In this document: positions 21,563 to 32,581 of the stretch, piece by piece
Position numbering within the stretch: the first letter of the stretch is position 1
Layout of the letters: each line of letters starts with the position of its first letter
DNA from: Podospora bellae-mahoneyi
Taxonomy: Eukaryota; Ascomycota; Sordariomycetes; Sordariales; Podosporaceae
Direction: 5' to 3'
DNA length: 64,000 nt
NCBI RefSeq assembly: GCF_035222275.1
Contig: NW_026946359.1
Span: 1,116,001-1,180,000 of the forward strand
Translations under genes and position numbers: made by a program
The notes under the pieces: generated by a model
The model's input: only the letters and a program-made list of their open reading frames with translations
The model's database searches: none
What the model was told of the DNA's origin: nothing

Positions 21563-24512
21563 CTTGACCGGCTTCTCTCAGCACTGCGTGGCTCTTGCGA
21601 GGCAGGTCAAATGTCAGAAGCGACGGTGCTTATATGCTGTTATCGTAGTGTGATGATGCTGAGCTGTACGGAATTGTGCTGTCTTGCTGAAGATGTCGTG
21701 TCTTGTTGAAGAGGAAAGCGTGTGAAATAAAGCCAAAGGTGTTTGACAAAGATCGGCACCGAAACAGGCAAGTGATGATGTATGGTGGGCAAGAAGAGAG
21801 GGAAGAAGGAAATTGGGGTCCACGGGACCGGTGTGGATCCCGGGGCACTTAAGTACAGCACGGCAGGAGGGCGTGCGGATGGTGCGGATGCAGATGGCTT
21901 TGGTCCCTGGAACGGCTGGACGGGGGGAACAGGCTGTCAGGTGGGTCGGGGGGGGCGTCTTGGTCAGTCGCAGTCAGAAGTCAGAATACTTGGAGCCCGG
22001 AATCTGCAGAGCGTGAATCGCTCTCGGTGTATCGGAAGGTCTGGGCGTGAGAACCTGACGTGGACGGCAAACGAGAGGACGGGAAGAATGGAAGAAGCTC
22101 TGCCTAGGTGGCTGTAAAGCACGGCCCGAAGAAGGAGAGAGAGAGAGCGAGACAGCTCACAGCGGAGGCAAGTCGAGAGGCCCAAACAGTTTCCATGTGG
22201 GCGGGAAGTCGGTGGTGGTAGGTGGTGGTGCGTGGTGCGACCTTGGGTCAGGAACACGCCTGCCAGCCACTGATAGCCACTGCTAGCCACGGAGCAGCCA
22301 GCTGGGACTTACAGGAGAGTGCCACGAGTGCTCCGGAAAGGGAGAGTCATAGAGGTGTGGTGGCACACTTGCATGTGCCTCTGCCGCCATCTGACTGGCA
22401 GCCATCGTATCCAACTCCGATGTTCCGTCAGGGGCGAGCAATTTGCGCCGACCAAACACCAAGCAACGCACGCACGCAACCATCGGGCTGGCCGCCTCAG
22501 CTGCATCCCATTATCTGCCAATAACGTCGCCTCGTAGTTTCCCTCGCCCGCTTTGGAATTCCTTTTTTCTGCTTCCGGACCTTTTCCAACAGCGCATCTC
22601 CCTGTGTGGGGAGCACCATGGACAGCTCACCAACTAAACTTGCTGTCCAAAGTAGATTCGCCTGAATGGGCCATAGCGCACCGTTGGACTCTCCATGCAT
22701 CTGGATGACTCGCTGGCTCGCTGGGCTGAGCTCAGCTTGAACCCAATGCCCACCACCTCCTTCTCATGGAATCGTGGAATCGTGGAATCGTGGTGATCAT
22801 CGTGGCATTGGTTTGATCTTCAACCGCAGACCCAGACAGGCACGTTGTGTTTATTCCCCCGGCCGCTTTCACCGACGCCCACGCCCAGGTGTCTGACCTC
22901 AGCTGCGAACATCAGCAGCGACTGCGGAATCACCCAGTCCGACTCTGTACTGCAGTGCGATAAAATGTCGGCCTCCTCAACGGGCCTCGACCGGAGGAAT
23001 TCTGCTAACTTCCCCATTCCCACCCAGCCATCAAATCCAGCGAAGCATCTCATGATCCTCAAAAGACAACCCCCTCCTCGGCCCCCCGCTCTCACTGACC
23101 GCCAGATCCCAGCCAAGGAGACCCGCAGAGCCCTGGGCTTCCAAAGTGGAGAGATCTGAGGATGACGTCGGAGTTCATCAAGGGACACCGACTCTGAAAA
23201 TCTATTTTTTCTCTTCTTTTCAAGTCACTTGAGCAGCCAAATCCCGACTCGTTTGTTTTGTTTGGCGCCACGCTCGCACAAAACACCCGCTAATCTAGCA
23301 TGTCCCCATCGACCGGAACCGACTCTCAGTTTTCACACGTAACGACAAGACAGGGCTCACTGGGCGGGATGGCATGTGGGTAGGTGGTCGTGGTCGTGGT
23401 CGTCGTCGTTTTGGCCAGGTATCTGCTCTGTTCCTTCTTTCTCCAGCTACTATTGATTGATATATCTGCAGCTGCCCGACAACATGCCTGGAAGGTCGAC
23501 AGTGGTCAGGTAATATGGGCTCGGCTGGCGGTGAACATGGCGTCTACCCAACCGCCTATCCAATCAAGGCCGCCACGGAGCCTGTCTAAGTCATCCACCG
23601 GCCGGGTCTCGGTCACGGCGACCGCCCTCCAACGGCAACCGAGCCCTTTGACTATCGGCGAATGGGATGACGCAACCTTCGGGTCAGGAAGCTTTCCCCA
23701 CGCCTGGATGTTTCTTCGCTACTACCCTCCTTATCCTTCAGGATCGGTAGCTGTGCCCGCGAAACACATGTGTGGTGCCGCATCCCATCTGCACGTTTGT
23801 TGGCGCAAACCGCATCTCCGCCCTGCACCTGGGGCAATGTTTCTTGTCTTGTATGTTGTGTAAACCATTCTCCCCGGCCCTAATCCTAACGGGGCGCATG
23901 TCGCCGTGCGCTGCTCGAGAGTTGTTAGCGAGACCGGAGCGGGGCCCGGTCGGGCAGTTTGATGCCGAGTAGTGACCGGTCCTGGGCATTCCCGACCCGC
24001 GGCCGATATATATTACATATGCCACCGGCGACAGAAGCAGCCCGTGTGATGTGGTCTCTTGACACCCTGTAATTTCATCCCGCTGTCTCCGGAGCCAGGA
24101 AAAGGGAGATATGGAACAATACCGCCAGAGCGCTTTTCTCTCCTCAGACGGGTGGTTGGTGGTGAGGCGTGAGCGAGTATCAGTAAGATGAGAGGGGATG
24201 GTTCTCCCGGCCAGTTGATGCGGCCCCGCGGGGCCACCACCCTGGGGTGTTACTCGCCGCTCACCATCATGATCATCCATGATCCAACCGAAGGGTTCGG
24301 CAGCTCTGTCAGTTTCCCTGGCACGAAAAAAAACATTGGCCGGTTATCAAGGCCCAAGATGTTTGCACAGAGCCCAGAGGATTACGCAATCGTTCAGTCT
24401 CTTTTTGAGGAACTGGTGATGGTGGTTGCATCTTGTGGCCGCATGGAAGAGGCGAGCTCTCCTCTTCTGAATTTGCACAACGTTGCGATCTCGTGTGAAT
24501 TTTGTTACTTGG
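21563..24512. other. gene-poor, GC-rich region with short tandem repeats
   Basis: About 2.9 kb without a gene I can support. Small tandem repeats are visible: three copies of an 8-mer (GGAATCGT) near 22768-22791 and a GTGGTC/GTC tract near 23383-23410. Confidence 0.5.
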
Positions 24513-24733
24513 GCACCCTCGCCACAAAATAGTTGACACACAAAAGTAAGTTAACCTATACAACCCTGTGAACTGCTTTACACCTTAAAAGTAACTTAAT
24601 AGGCCTTTAAATAATCTTTCAAAGCCTGTTAACTATCTTTGAAGACCTATTGATTATCTTCAAAGGCCTATGGACTATCATTCAAGGCATGTTAGCCTAC
24701 TTTAGTATCTCAATAATTTTGTGGCAAGGGTGC
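24513..24733. mobile_element. MITE-like element with 21-bp repeat core
   Basis: A 221-bp element. Terminal inverted repeats are GCACCCTCGCCACAAAAT (24513-24530) and its near-perfect reverse complement at 24716-24733 (17 of 18 match). Weaker inverted similarity continues for about 25 more bases (...TTGACACAC.AAAGTA... versus ...TTGAGATAC.AAAGTA...). Both sides are flanked by the trinucleotide TGG (24510-24512 and 24734-24736), a possible 3-bp target duplication. The core (24600-24705) has about five diverged 21-bp units of the type AGGCCT...ATTATCTTTCA. It has no coding capacity, so it is a non-autonomous DNA element if mobile at all. Superfamily not assigned; the TIR does not match one I recognise. 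Confidence 0.7.
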
Positions 24734-25049
24734 TGGGATGGGGTGGTGCACAGACTGACCCGTGATACAATTTCTTGGTGTTGAGGTGTTGAGGAATGGT
24801 TGGTTCTCACGATTTACACAGGTGCATATCTTGTGATATGAGTCTTCTTTTTACGTCAACCTCGTACACACGGCTTGACATTCCTTTGCTATCATTCAAT
24901 TCGATAGCCGAGGAGGGTAGAGCAATTTATCAATGGTTTGCAACATGCTACCAGTGGTGGTTGCCATCCACCTCTCACTTCACACCACCAAAATGTCTCT
25001 CATCATCATCATCACCACCTCATAACCACAAAACCCAACCTTATCTTTT
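24734..25049. other. spacer before the 5S rRNA genes
   Basis: No gene seen. Confidence 0.5.
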
Positions 25050-25169
25050 ACATACGACCATACCCAGTTGAAAATACGGCATCCCGTCCGCTCTGCCCGA
25101 GTCAAACAGCTGAAGGGCCGAACTAGTACTCAGGTGGGTGACCACTGGGGAATCCTCGGTGTTGTATGT
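25050..25169 (+). rRNA. 5S ribosomal RNA, copy 1
   Basis: 120-nt gene from ACATACGACCATACCC to GGTGTTGTATGT, recognised by close match to the fungal 5S sequence. The 5' and 3' ends pair to form helix I (ACATACGAC with GTTGTATGT). CATCCCGTCCGCTCTGCCC and TACTCAGGTGGGTGACCACTGGGGAATCC are the conserved loop B/C and internal-control regions. A T-run (ATTTTTCC) right after the gene is the RNA polymerase III terminator. It differs from copy 2 at about five places, two of them C-to-T type changes; the helix II change still allows a G-U pair. It is therefore likely functional. Confidence 0.93.
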
Positions 25170-25236
25170 ATTTTTCCTGTTTTTTTCCCTCAGTCTCATT
25201 GTCTACACATGAACCCATCCCCTGACCCAAACCATC

Positions 25237-25355
25237 ACATACGACCACACCCAGCTGAAAATACGGCATCCCGTCCGCTCTGCCCGAGTCAAACAGCTGA
25301 GGGCCGAATCAGTACTCAGGTGGGTGACCACTGGGGAATCCTCGGTGTTGTATGT
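25237..25355 (+). rRNA. 5S ribosomal RNA, copy 2
   Basis: 119-nt gene in the same orientation, starting 67 bp after copy 1. Same end-to-end helix I, conserved CATCCCGTCCGCTCTGCCC block and terminator (TTTTTG). The CAGCTG helix II arms are perfectly complementary here. In Neurospora and Podospora 5S genes are dispersed rather than inside the rDNA, which fits this setting. Two copies this close but not identical suggest local duplication followed by divergence, or two paralogous types. Confidence 0.93.
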
Positions 25356-26118
25356 TTTTGCTCCACTCTTCAAGATCCAGTTTTGAACTTTTGAGGCTTT
25401 GTAGAACTGTTCCGAAGTCTTTTTTCCCTTTTTTTTTTCCCCCATCTTACCCAACACTATGTTGGCTGGAGCAAGTACGAGTCTATGGGTGAGACTGATT
25501 TTTTTTTCTGGAGGGGGGGCCGCCTTTTGTCTTCTTTGGACACATGTCTCTCCCTAAACATCGTCACACAGTTGGGTTGCCAACATCTTGAGACTGACAG
25601 AAACCATCAATACCTTTGAACTGGGAACTCAAGTCAGTAAATATCTAGACACCATCAGCATATCTATGTCATTGGTTGATAGGGGCCTCACATCGGCTGA
25701 AGACTCTTGATTCACATCTCGGTAATTAGAGCGTTGATCAACAGTTTTGTTCCCAAAAAAAGTCTTCAAACAAGAAGATGGCTGATAATTCGGGTAATCT
25801 TCACCAGCTGACTGACTCAACGCCATGACTATAGTACTTGGTGCTAGTTCAAAGCCGTTGAGATGGATCATCATCGGTGGTGGGTTGACCAGCTGAAGAG
25901 AGACATTATAGCTGTTCCGGCGAAATAAAATATCTCAAGCGGTGTAACAAGGGTTGCTTTCTAGTCATCTATGAAAATAGATCATAAATGAAAAGGTCTT
26001 CTTCATCTCTACTATCAACAACGTGTGTCAAGCCAGATCTTTTCCCTGCTTATCACGGGTCAACACAACCAGAGATATAAACACCATAACTTGTGCCAAT
26101 ACGTCAACACCCGGCACA
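25356..26118. other. intergenic, upstream of the secreted-protein gene
   Basis: No gene seen; AT-rich with T-runs. Confidence 0.5.
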
Positions 26119-26388
26119 ATGAAGGTACTCCTTCCCCTCGTCCTCATTTAAACCATGAAAGCAAGACTAATAACAACAATTCAGTTCACCCTCCTCCTCA
26201 CCCTAGCAGCAACCACCACCGCCGTCGCCTATCCCTTAATCGACATCTCCCTCGGCACCCCAAGGTTCGTCTGCCCCAGCCGGGCCCAGGCCTTCTGCAG
26301 CGCGAGCAACATCCACAGTGGCTGCACTGCAGCGGGCGAGTTCCGGAGTGATGTCATGGATACCTGTGGGCAGTGTGTTTGTGTCTGA
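26119..26388 (+). CDS. small secreted cysteine-rich protein
   Basis: Exon 1 is only six coding bases (ATG AAG, 26119-26124). Intron 26125-26184 has GTACTC, GACTAATAAC and ATTCAG; exon 2 is 26185-26388. The 69-residue product begins MKFTLLLTLAATTTAVAYP, a clean signal peptide, and the mature part (about 50 residues) has six cysteines (FVC, AFC, SGC, DTC, GQC, VCV) that could form three disulfides. Without splicing, an ATG at 26155 also gives a signal-like N-terminus (MKARLITTIQFTLLL), but the spliced form is better. The size and pattern fit antimicrobial or effector-like secreted peptides. No named family is recognised, and target and role are unknown. Confidence 0.75.
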
Positions 26389-26757
26389 GGTCCCCCGACA
26401 CTATAGAAATCTGAAATATGACGGAGCTTGTACATATATCTCAAGGGAGGAAGTATTGATAAAAAACTCAAAATTTGAATTGTCCATGCGCTTGTCAACC
26501 TCCTTTTCTGCAGAGTGGTGATGAGAACAAAGATGTTTGAGAAAAGAATAATCATAAAAATGATATGCCTCCAGTTCAGGACTACCAAATGTCCTAGTGT
26601 ATGTATATATACGCCAGTAATGAAAACCCAATAGTAACAAAAGAAAGTAGGATATGATGATGCCACCTCGTCCGCCAAAATCCCAGTGTTGTCCTGTCAT
26701 CCAAAAACTGACCATGCTAGCCCACCCATATACCCAAATCCTCATCCGTCATATGCC
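26389..26757. other. intergenic
   Basis: No gene seen. 3' flank of the secreted-protein gene. Confidence 0.5.
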
Positions 26758-27117
26758 TCATGAAATCTGCCCCAACAACTCCCTTGCACTCCCCAATACC
26801 ACCCCCCCTTCTCCCTCTGGATACCACCTCCCCTTCCACCTCCTCTCCCTCTCCTTCTCCCTCCTTTTCACCCTCTCTAAATACTCCCTCTTCCACCTAT
26901 CAACCCCCCACCCCCCCCTCCTCTCCCTAATCCACTCCACCATCTCCCCCAGCTTTTCCACCAGCACCTTCAACTCTTCCTCCTGGATTCCCTCGTTCTT
27001 CTCAACAACAATTTTAGTCCTATCCCCCCCGCAACGCTCGCAAAACCCACCCCCATAACACCTCCCCACCACCGCAGCAGCAACCGGAAAAAGAGCCTCA
27101 GCCGGCAAACAAGACAC
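26758..27117 (-). CDS. doubtful small basic protein with a CxxC motif
   Basis: A 119-codon frame on the minus strand with no ATG of its own at 27117. It is preceded in the same frame by an ATG at 27183 and 21 codons, separated by one TAG at 27118-27120. The protein reads ...VVGRCYGGGFCERCGGDRTKIVVEKNEGIQEEELKVLVEKLGEMVEWIRERR... then a highly basic stretch (WKREYLERVKRREKERERRWKGRW). The CYGGGFCERC pattern could bind zinc. Against it, the strand is strongly purine rich, which by itself suppresses stops and favours Glu, Arg and Gly codons. I cannot decide between a gene whose 5' exon I missed, an interrupted gene and chance. Function unknown. Confidence 0.3.
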   Translation of the reverse strand: MSCLPAEALFPVAAAVVGRCYGGGFCERCGGDRTKIVVEKNEGIQEEELKVLVEKLGEMVEWIRERRGGWGVDRWKREYLERVKRREKERERRWKGRWYPEGEGGVVLGSARELLGQIS

Positions 27118-27285
27118 CTAGTCCGCCACCGGCCCGGCCCTCCCCCCAGATGCCACCGGTTCGGCCGCCCCCGCAGCCGACATCTTTGGCGTTGAGGGCG
27201 GCCACGGCCCAGACGATGAAGCTACAGAGCTGATGTCGGGGTATTTCCTGCCTGAGACTCCTTCACATTTCTAGTCAGTTTTATC

Positions 27286-29781
27286 TTATTCCATGAGAGT
27301 ATGCCGGGGGATCATGTTGAGGAGCAGCATCAAGGGGAGGAACCAGGAGGAGGAGGAGTTGGGATCTAGGCTGTGGTAGTCAGGGTTATTCGTACCAGTT
27401 ACTCCCGCCCCGGCAGGACTAGGCATTCGCTCTCTGCCCTCGTTGGGGTGCGGTCTTTCTCTCTCACGGTCTCTGTCACGATCGCGGGACCGGCGAGGGG
27501 AGCGTTCCATCCGTGGGGGTTCACGGGGTGTGGCCCGCGGGGAGGACAACCGCTCGTCCCTTCGCCAGCGCTCCCGATCGTCATGGTAGCGGTCTCGTTC
27601 TCTTTCTCGCTCTCGTTCTCGACGATCTCGTTCCCGGTCGCTAAGTCGTTGGTCCCTCTCCCGATCTCGGAGGTGGTCACGGTCACGGACTTCGCGGTCG
27701 AGGTCCCGACGGCGGTCGATGTCAGCGTGGCTGCTTGTGCGGCGGTGGTTGTCCGGACGGGAGAGGTAAGGGCCGCCGTTGTTACGGGTGTAGCCCCGGA
27801 CAGAAGAAATGTCGTCGTCGGATTCGACCTCGATAACGCGGTGGCCGCCGTTGCGGTGGAGGGAAGCGGCTGCTACGGCTGGGGCTGGGGGACCGCGATC
27901 TCTTCCGCGGTCGCTGGCTCGGTCGCTGTGTCTCCTCTCGTCGCTGTCTCGTTCACGGTCGCTGTGTCGTCTTGCCTCTCTTTCGCGGTCTGACTCTCGT
28001 GTTGGACGCTTGTCTCGCTCCCTGTCCCTCTCCCGCTCACGTGCTCTATCCCTCTCTCTGTCTCGCTCTCTGTCTCTTTCCCGTTCTCGCTCCCGTTCTC
28101 TGTCAAAGGCAGCTTCGGCAGCTCTTTGGCGCTCCCTCTCGCGCTCCCGGCTTGATTGTTTCCTGCTTCTTCGGATGCGCTCGTCCTCTGAATCAGTAGA
28201 GTCCGTCTCGTCGTGAGACCACGACCGGTTCAGCCTCGAACTGGGAAGATCTCCATCTCTGCTACCCCTAGAGGCAGTTACCACCACTGGTACCGGGCCT
28301 TCCTTTCTTCCTCGTGACCCGCTCAGGCTTCGTTGCCGCTCGCTGGCCGGTGGCATGCCCGTCATAAAGCTGGTGAGCTTGTCTTTGAGGTCATACAGAG
28401 TGCTTTTCCGCCTGTGCTCGTCGTCCCCTCTTGGTGTTGTCCTACCACTGTCACCTGGCGATGGTCGTGGTGAGTGGGTTCTTACGCCCGGGTGGGCATG
28501 TGGGTGCGATGTTGGAATGGGAGGTGGAGGCATGCTTGTGCGGATGATACGGGGCAACTCCTCGGAGCTGCCGGTGTAAACGCGGCGAACACCGGGAATC
28601 GGGGGCTCGTTGGAAGGGCGCTGAGTCCGTCTTGGTGTCCGGGGACTGATCGGGGGTTCGTCCGACTCCGATGTACTGTATTGTCTGGGCTGGCTGTGAC
28701 GACGCGGTTGCGGGCTGCGATCAGGGCCGAGGTGAGGTATCCTAACTGATGGGCGGCCCTCCATAGGTGAGTGCGGATAATCGGAGAAGCTCCTTCGGCG
28801 TGATGGTTCATCGGAGGAGGACTGGCGATGAAGGTAGTGCTCCCGCTCCCTGGCAGCCTGTTCTCTGGCCCGCTCTCGCTCTCGTTCTGGTGATCTTGAT
28901 GGCCCTGGTGCTACATTCACATATGTCACCTTGACTGGACGAGAGCCAAAGTAGTCGCGAGGTGTCCCTGGCTGTGGTGTCGGCGGGACGTGGTGAACAT
29001 TGTATGAGGGAATCCTGCGCTCTGCATACGTTGGCTTCGGCTCCTCTCTTGGCTTCTCCTTGGGCTTCTCCTTGGGCTTCTCCTTGGGCTCCTCTGCAGC
29101 TGCTTCCTGGATATGCTTAGCCTTGCACTCCTGATACCACCGATCAGTGTCGATGTCTGTATCCTGGGGCAGCGCTTCCTTGGGCAAGTCGGCAGGGAAC
29201 TGGAAGGCAGTGTCGGGGTGCTTCAGACCCCAGTGCTTGGCCGCATATTGGAGGACTGGGACTTGTTCCTGTGGCTCAAGCAGTGTCTGGATTGCCTGCC
29301 ACCGCACAAAGCCCTTCGTTGTCAAAGCTGGAATCGATGGGGGAGCGTAGTCGTCTTCTGTTGGCAAGAGCCAGTGTTGACAGCCGAGACCCTGGAAAAC
29401 ATCGGATATGAAGGGGTTGTCCATATCGACAAAGAGGACTACCATGGCCGTTGTTAGCTTTGCGCATTGTTTGAGTAAGGTAAGATGCCGCCCTCCCACT
29501 CACAGTCAAAATTGTAACCGGCAGCCTTGTAGAAGGCTGCTAGTTTCTTTGGCGTCAAGTACCTATCATTCTTGTCACCGATCTCCTTGATCTAAACGCG
29601 CAGACCATTGTTAGTAAAGGCTCCATTTCTCCATCTCTGGGCAACATACGATATGTAGTGAGAGGGCCCTCAAAAACGCATCGAGAATAGGGGTCGGAGT
29701 GGGAATCGGCTTCGCTGTGGTGAAGAGGTATCCATAGTAGGCGTTGCCGTCCTCGGCGTCTGTTGCGGTTGGATTCGCCAT
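27286..29781 (-). CDS. RE/RD-dipeptide-rich protein with N-terminal fungal domain (DUF7514-like)
   Basis: Exons (-) 29781-29650, 29591-29504 and 29438-27286 give 790 residues. Introns have GTATGT with TTACTAACA and TTTAG, and GTGAGT with AGCTAACAA and GGTAG. The N-terminal ~170 residues form a compact domain (YYGYLFTTAKPIPTPTPILDAFLRALSLHI, YLTPKKLAAFYKAAGYNF, VDMDNPFISDVFQGLGCQHWLLP). From memory it resembles the fungal DUF7514 domain, with no known activity. A KPKEKPKEKP repeat follows, then a long disordered tail with Ser/Pro/Arg-rich segments and extended Arg-Glu/Arg-Asp runs (REREREREREDRERDRERD type), as in splicing or RNA-processing proteins. A nuclear, RNA-associated role is only an inference from composition. 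Confidence 0.85.
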
Positions 29782-31279
29782 TGCTTCAGTTGTCCTGCAG
29801 ACCAGCTTCTTGCGATGTTGGCGTCGGCGTGGGGTGGTTATGAAATACACCAGTGCACATCATATCAGCCCCGACTCTGAGTTCGACCTCGTGGGCGGTG
29901 GGCGATAATCGGCGTTGGAGGTTGCTGTCGTGACACGATCGGGAGGGGCAAAAATAAGTAGTTTGCAGCAGGAGGGGTTCACAGCAGAGGGATCCGGACA
30001 TGAGATAATTAACCAAGTTCTTGGATCTAAAAGTAACGAAGGTAAAGTACCCTATCTGAAAAGTAGGCGGGCAGACAGGAAAGTCGCCGGGCTTCCAAGA
30101 TGCTGAGTTGTAGTCGGGTATGAAGCGAATAGCTCAGAGTCGCATTCGAGATGCTTCTTAGGCAGACTTGAGTCAACAAGAGTCTTCAGCAAAGTGTTTG
30201 CAAGAATATCTGCGGCAGCTGTGCGCGGCGCTGTACCAAGTTGCGAAACCAACTCTGCGGGCCAACATATGGTTGACGCAACCAGTGACAGGGGTTCACC
30301 AAGTCTTTTTGCTGAGGGGCTGGACTGGTGGAGGGGCAGTGAGGGTTGGCAGGTTGGGTTCCAGGTTGGCAACACCACCGCTGACGCTTCAACTGCTGAC
30401 ACGTGCTTCCGGTTTACACAAGAAATCCAGCGCCTGCTTGTAGCTTCTCGTAGCTTCTCGTAGCTTCTTTTGTACAGGCATACTCGGGGTCCTCTGCCCA
30501 AGACCCTGGATAAGGAACTTAGTATCATGAATCTCAACTGCACGTACGATCTACCCTGAGATCCACCTCCGCGTGGCTGGGACAGATGATCTCGTGGCTC
30601 CGCTGCGTAGCCGTTAGAATCATGGATCTAGAAGAATAAGAGGCTGGTGTTGACGTTGTGAAAAAGCGGGCGGAGGCCTGCCACTCAGAACCGTTCATCT
30701 GATTACAACATCAGACCCTATCTAGTGACCATGGCCATCGGGCGCGCGACAACACCAACTCGGGCGAACGAGGTCAAAACACACAATTTGGGACGGAACT
30801 ACATTCAAAACATGAGGCCAACACTGTTTGGCAGTTGAAAGACTGGAAAGACAAGCAACCATCCGTCCGCCCCAACATCTAAATAAACCCCGCACAGCTC
30901 TCGGTGTTATCCCGATTCATCTGATATATAGCTCTTTCCTCTATTTGATGTCATATCCAATATCTCCGAGAAACCATGCCAGAAACCGCACGTGTTGCTG
31001 TATCTTGGTGTAACCGACCTCTGCTTTTGCTGCAGGGCACCCACATGCCGATGATGTCGACTGGTAACCTTGCCGTCCCCAACCGCCCATACCCGGTCTC
31101 GGCACGGCCCCGGTCGGAGCCGGAAGGTGACCCAAGCCGGGGGACACGGATACAAGAGACACGGAGGACCCACCACCGGGCCACTGCATCCCTCATCAAA
31201 TCCAATAACCACCTCACACGTGCAATGTGTAGTGTGCACACCTTACACATTCTCCCCTAAACCTCTCCCAAACATGACA
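29782..31279. other. intergenic
   Basis: No gene I can support in 1.5 kb. Three tandem copies of a 10-mer (TAGCTTCTCG) lie at 30440-30469. Confidence 0.5.
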
Positions 31280-32038
31280 TCACCTCCCCCCCTTCCCAAC
31301 CACAAACCGATACGTAGGCAACCTCACCAACCCCCTCCCCCCCCCATCCTCCTCCTCCCAAGTCAAAAACCTCTCAAACCCACTCCCCTCCAAGATCCTC
31401 TGACTAGCCTTATTCCCCTGCGCCGTAACAGCAATAACCACCTCCTCCACCACCCCCCTTTCCTCTTCCCCTTCCACCACAACCACACTCCTCGGATCAA
31501 CCATCAACTCAACCACCCCCCTCTCCAACCCCCCCCAAATCCCCTCCCACCCCTTCATGAACTCCTTCCCAAACCCCCGCCCCCAATACTCCCGTCTAAA
31601 CATATACCCAATCTCCGGCCACCCAAAACTCGACATCGCATTATGAAACCCCCCAATCCCAATCATTTTTCCTCCTTCCCTCAAACAAATCGCACAGTTG
31701 TAATTCTCCCTCTCGTTCCCCTCCACAAAGTTCTCCAACCTCAGCCACGTCTCCCCAATGTCTTTGTCCACCACCCCCAAATAAGTCCACACCATCACCT
31801 CCGGCTGGGTTCGCAGTTCGTGCAAAGCCGGGAGGTCAGTCTTGGATAGAGGGCGGATGATGAGCCGTTCCGTGTACACTGCCTTCCTCTCCGCGTTTAA
31901 GGGGAAAGGTTGCTTGGGTAGCGTGGTTTTCACACGGACAAAGGTAGACTTGTCCGGCTTGGGGTCAATGACTCTGCTGTCGTCTGGATTATTGGTGCCG
32001 TTTTTTATGGCGACGACGTCGAGGGTGTTGTCGGCCAT
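31280..32038 (-). CDS. GNAT-family N-acetyltransferase (RimJ/RimL-like)
   Basis: Single exon, 252 residues from MADNTLDVVAIKNGTNN to FVVGKGGR. It has the layout of the Acetyltransf_3 branch of GNAT enzymes: an opening strand and helix (YTERLIIRPLSKTDLPALHELRTQPEVMVW), a central sheet (NCAICLREGGKMIGIGGFHNA), an acetyl-CoA loop region (WPEIGYMFRREYWGRGFGKEFMKGW; the RGFGKE part matches the R/Q-x-x-G-x-G/A motif) and the late Asn-Lys-Ala-Ser motif (AQGNKASQRILEGSGFERF). A Val/Glu-rich insert (VVVVEGEEERGVVEEVV) lies between the last two. The acceptor substrate is unknown. The 3' half of the coding strand is strongly G-rich. Confidence 0.9.
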   Translation of the reverse strand: MADNTLDVVAIKNGTNNPDDSRVIDPKPDKSTFVRVKTTLPKQPFPLNAERKAVYTERLIIRPLSKTDLPALHELRTQPEVMVWTYLGVVDKDIGETWLRLENFVEGNERENYNCAICLREGGKMIGIGGFHNAMSSFGWPEIGYMFRREYWGRGFGKEFMKGWEGIWGGLERGVVELMVDPRSVVVVEGEEERGVVEEVVIAVTAQGNKASQRILEGSGFERFLTWEEEDGGGRGLVRLPTYRFVVGKGGR

Positions 32039-32581
32039 GATGAACGATGCGCGATATGTCTGCCAAAGGTGAGTGGGATAGAATGGGGACGGCGAGTATA
32101 CGAAACTAGGTCAAGTCTGAAAAGAGAGAGATATTGGAGATAAAAGGTGAAAGTTACGTAGTCGTGAGGATCAGCCGTTGAGTCAGGCATCCCTGGCTGA
32201 TATCAATATCGCAACCTAACTTCCTGTTTTGGAGTGGGAAAATGCAAGGCTGACACTGTCTTACGCAACTGCATCATTCAGCTTGCGCCCTTTGGTCGAC
32301 ACATTACACTATAACCGCCGCAAACCTACCGCGGTCAATGTCACCACCCGCGGAATCCAGAGAAGCGTCCAAACTTTTGTTCAATTTCAAAAACATTGCA
32401 CGAGCAATCCCAGAGACCGTGGACACCAAAAGAGCAATAAGAACAACTGTGCCCCGAAACGCAAACCCGTGCTTGACCATTTATTCATGTCATGCTCATT
32501 CTAGGGAGCAAATGCTGGTAACCCATTTTCCTAGTGAACACCTGAAGAACCTGCCAAACCCAGCCACATCCATGAACCCCT
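32039..32581. other. intergenic between the GNAT and eL20 genes
   Basis: No gene seen. Holds the GNAT promoter and the 3' flank of the eL20 gene. Confidence 0.5.

Noticed and set aside
27373-27993. 206-codon open frame antisense to the RE/RD-rich gene
   Set aside because: Product of the repetitive complement strand (Val/Ser/Ala rich); the sense frame has introns and a recognisable domain.
30052-30543. 163-codon minus-strand open frame
   Set aside because: No family motif or splice context; ordinary chance frame in an intergenic region.
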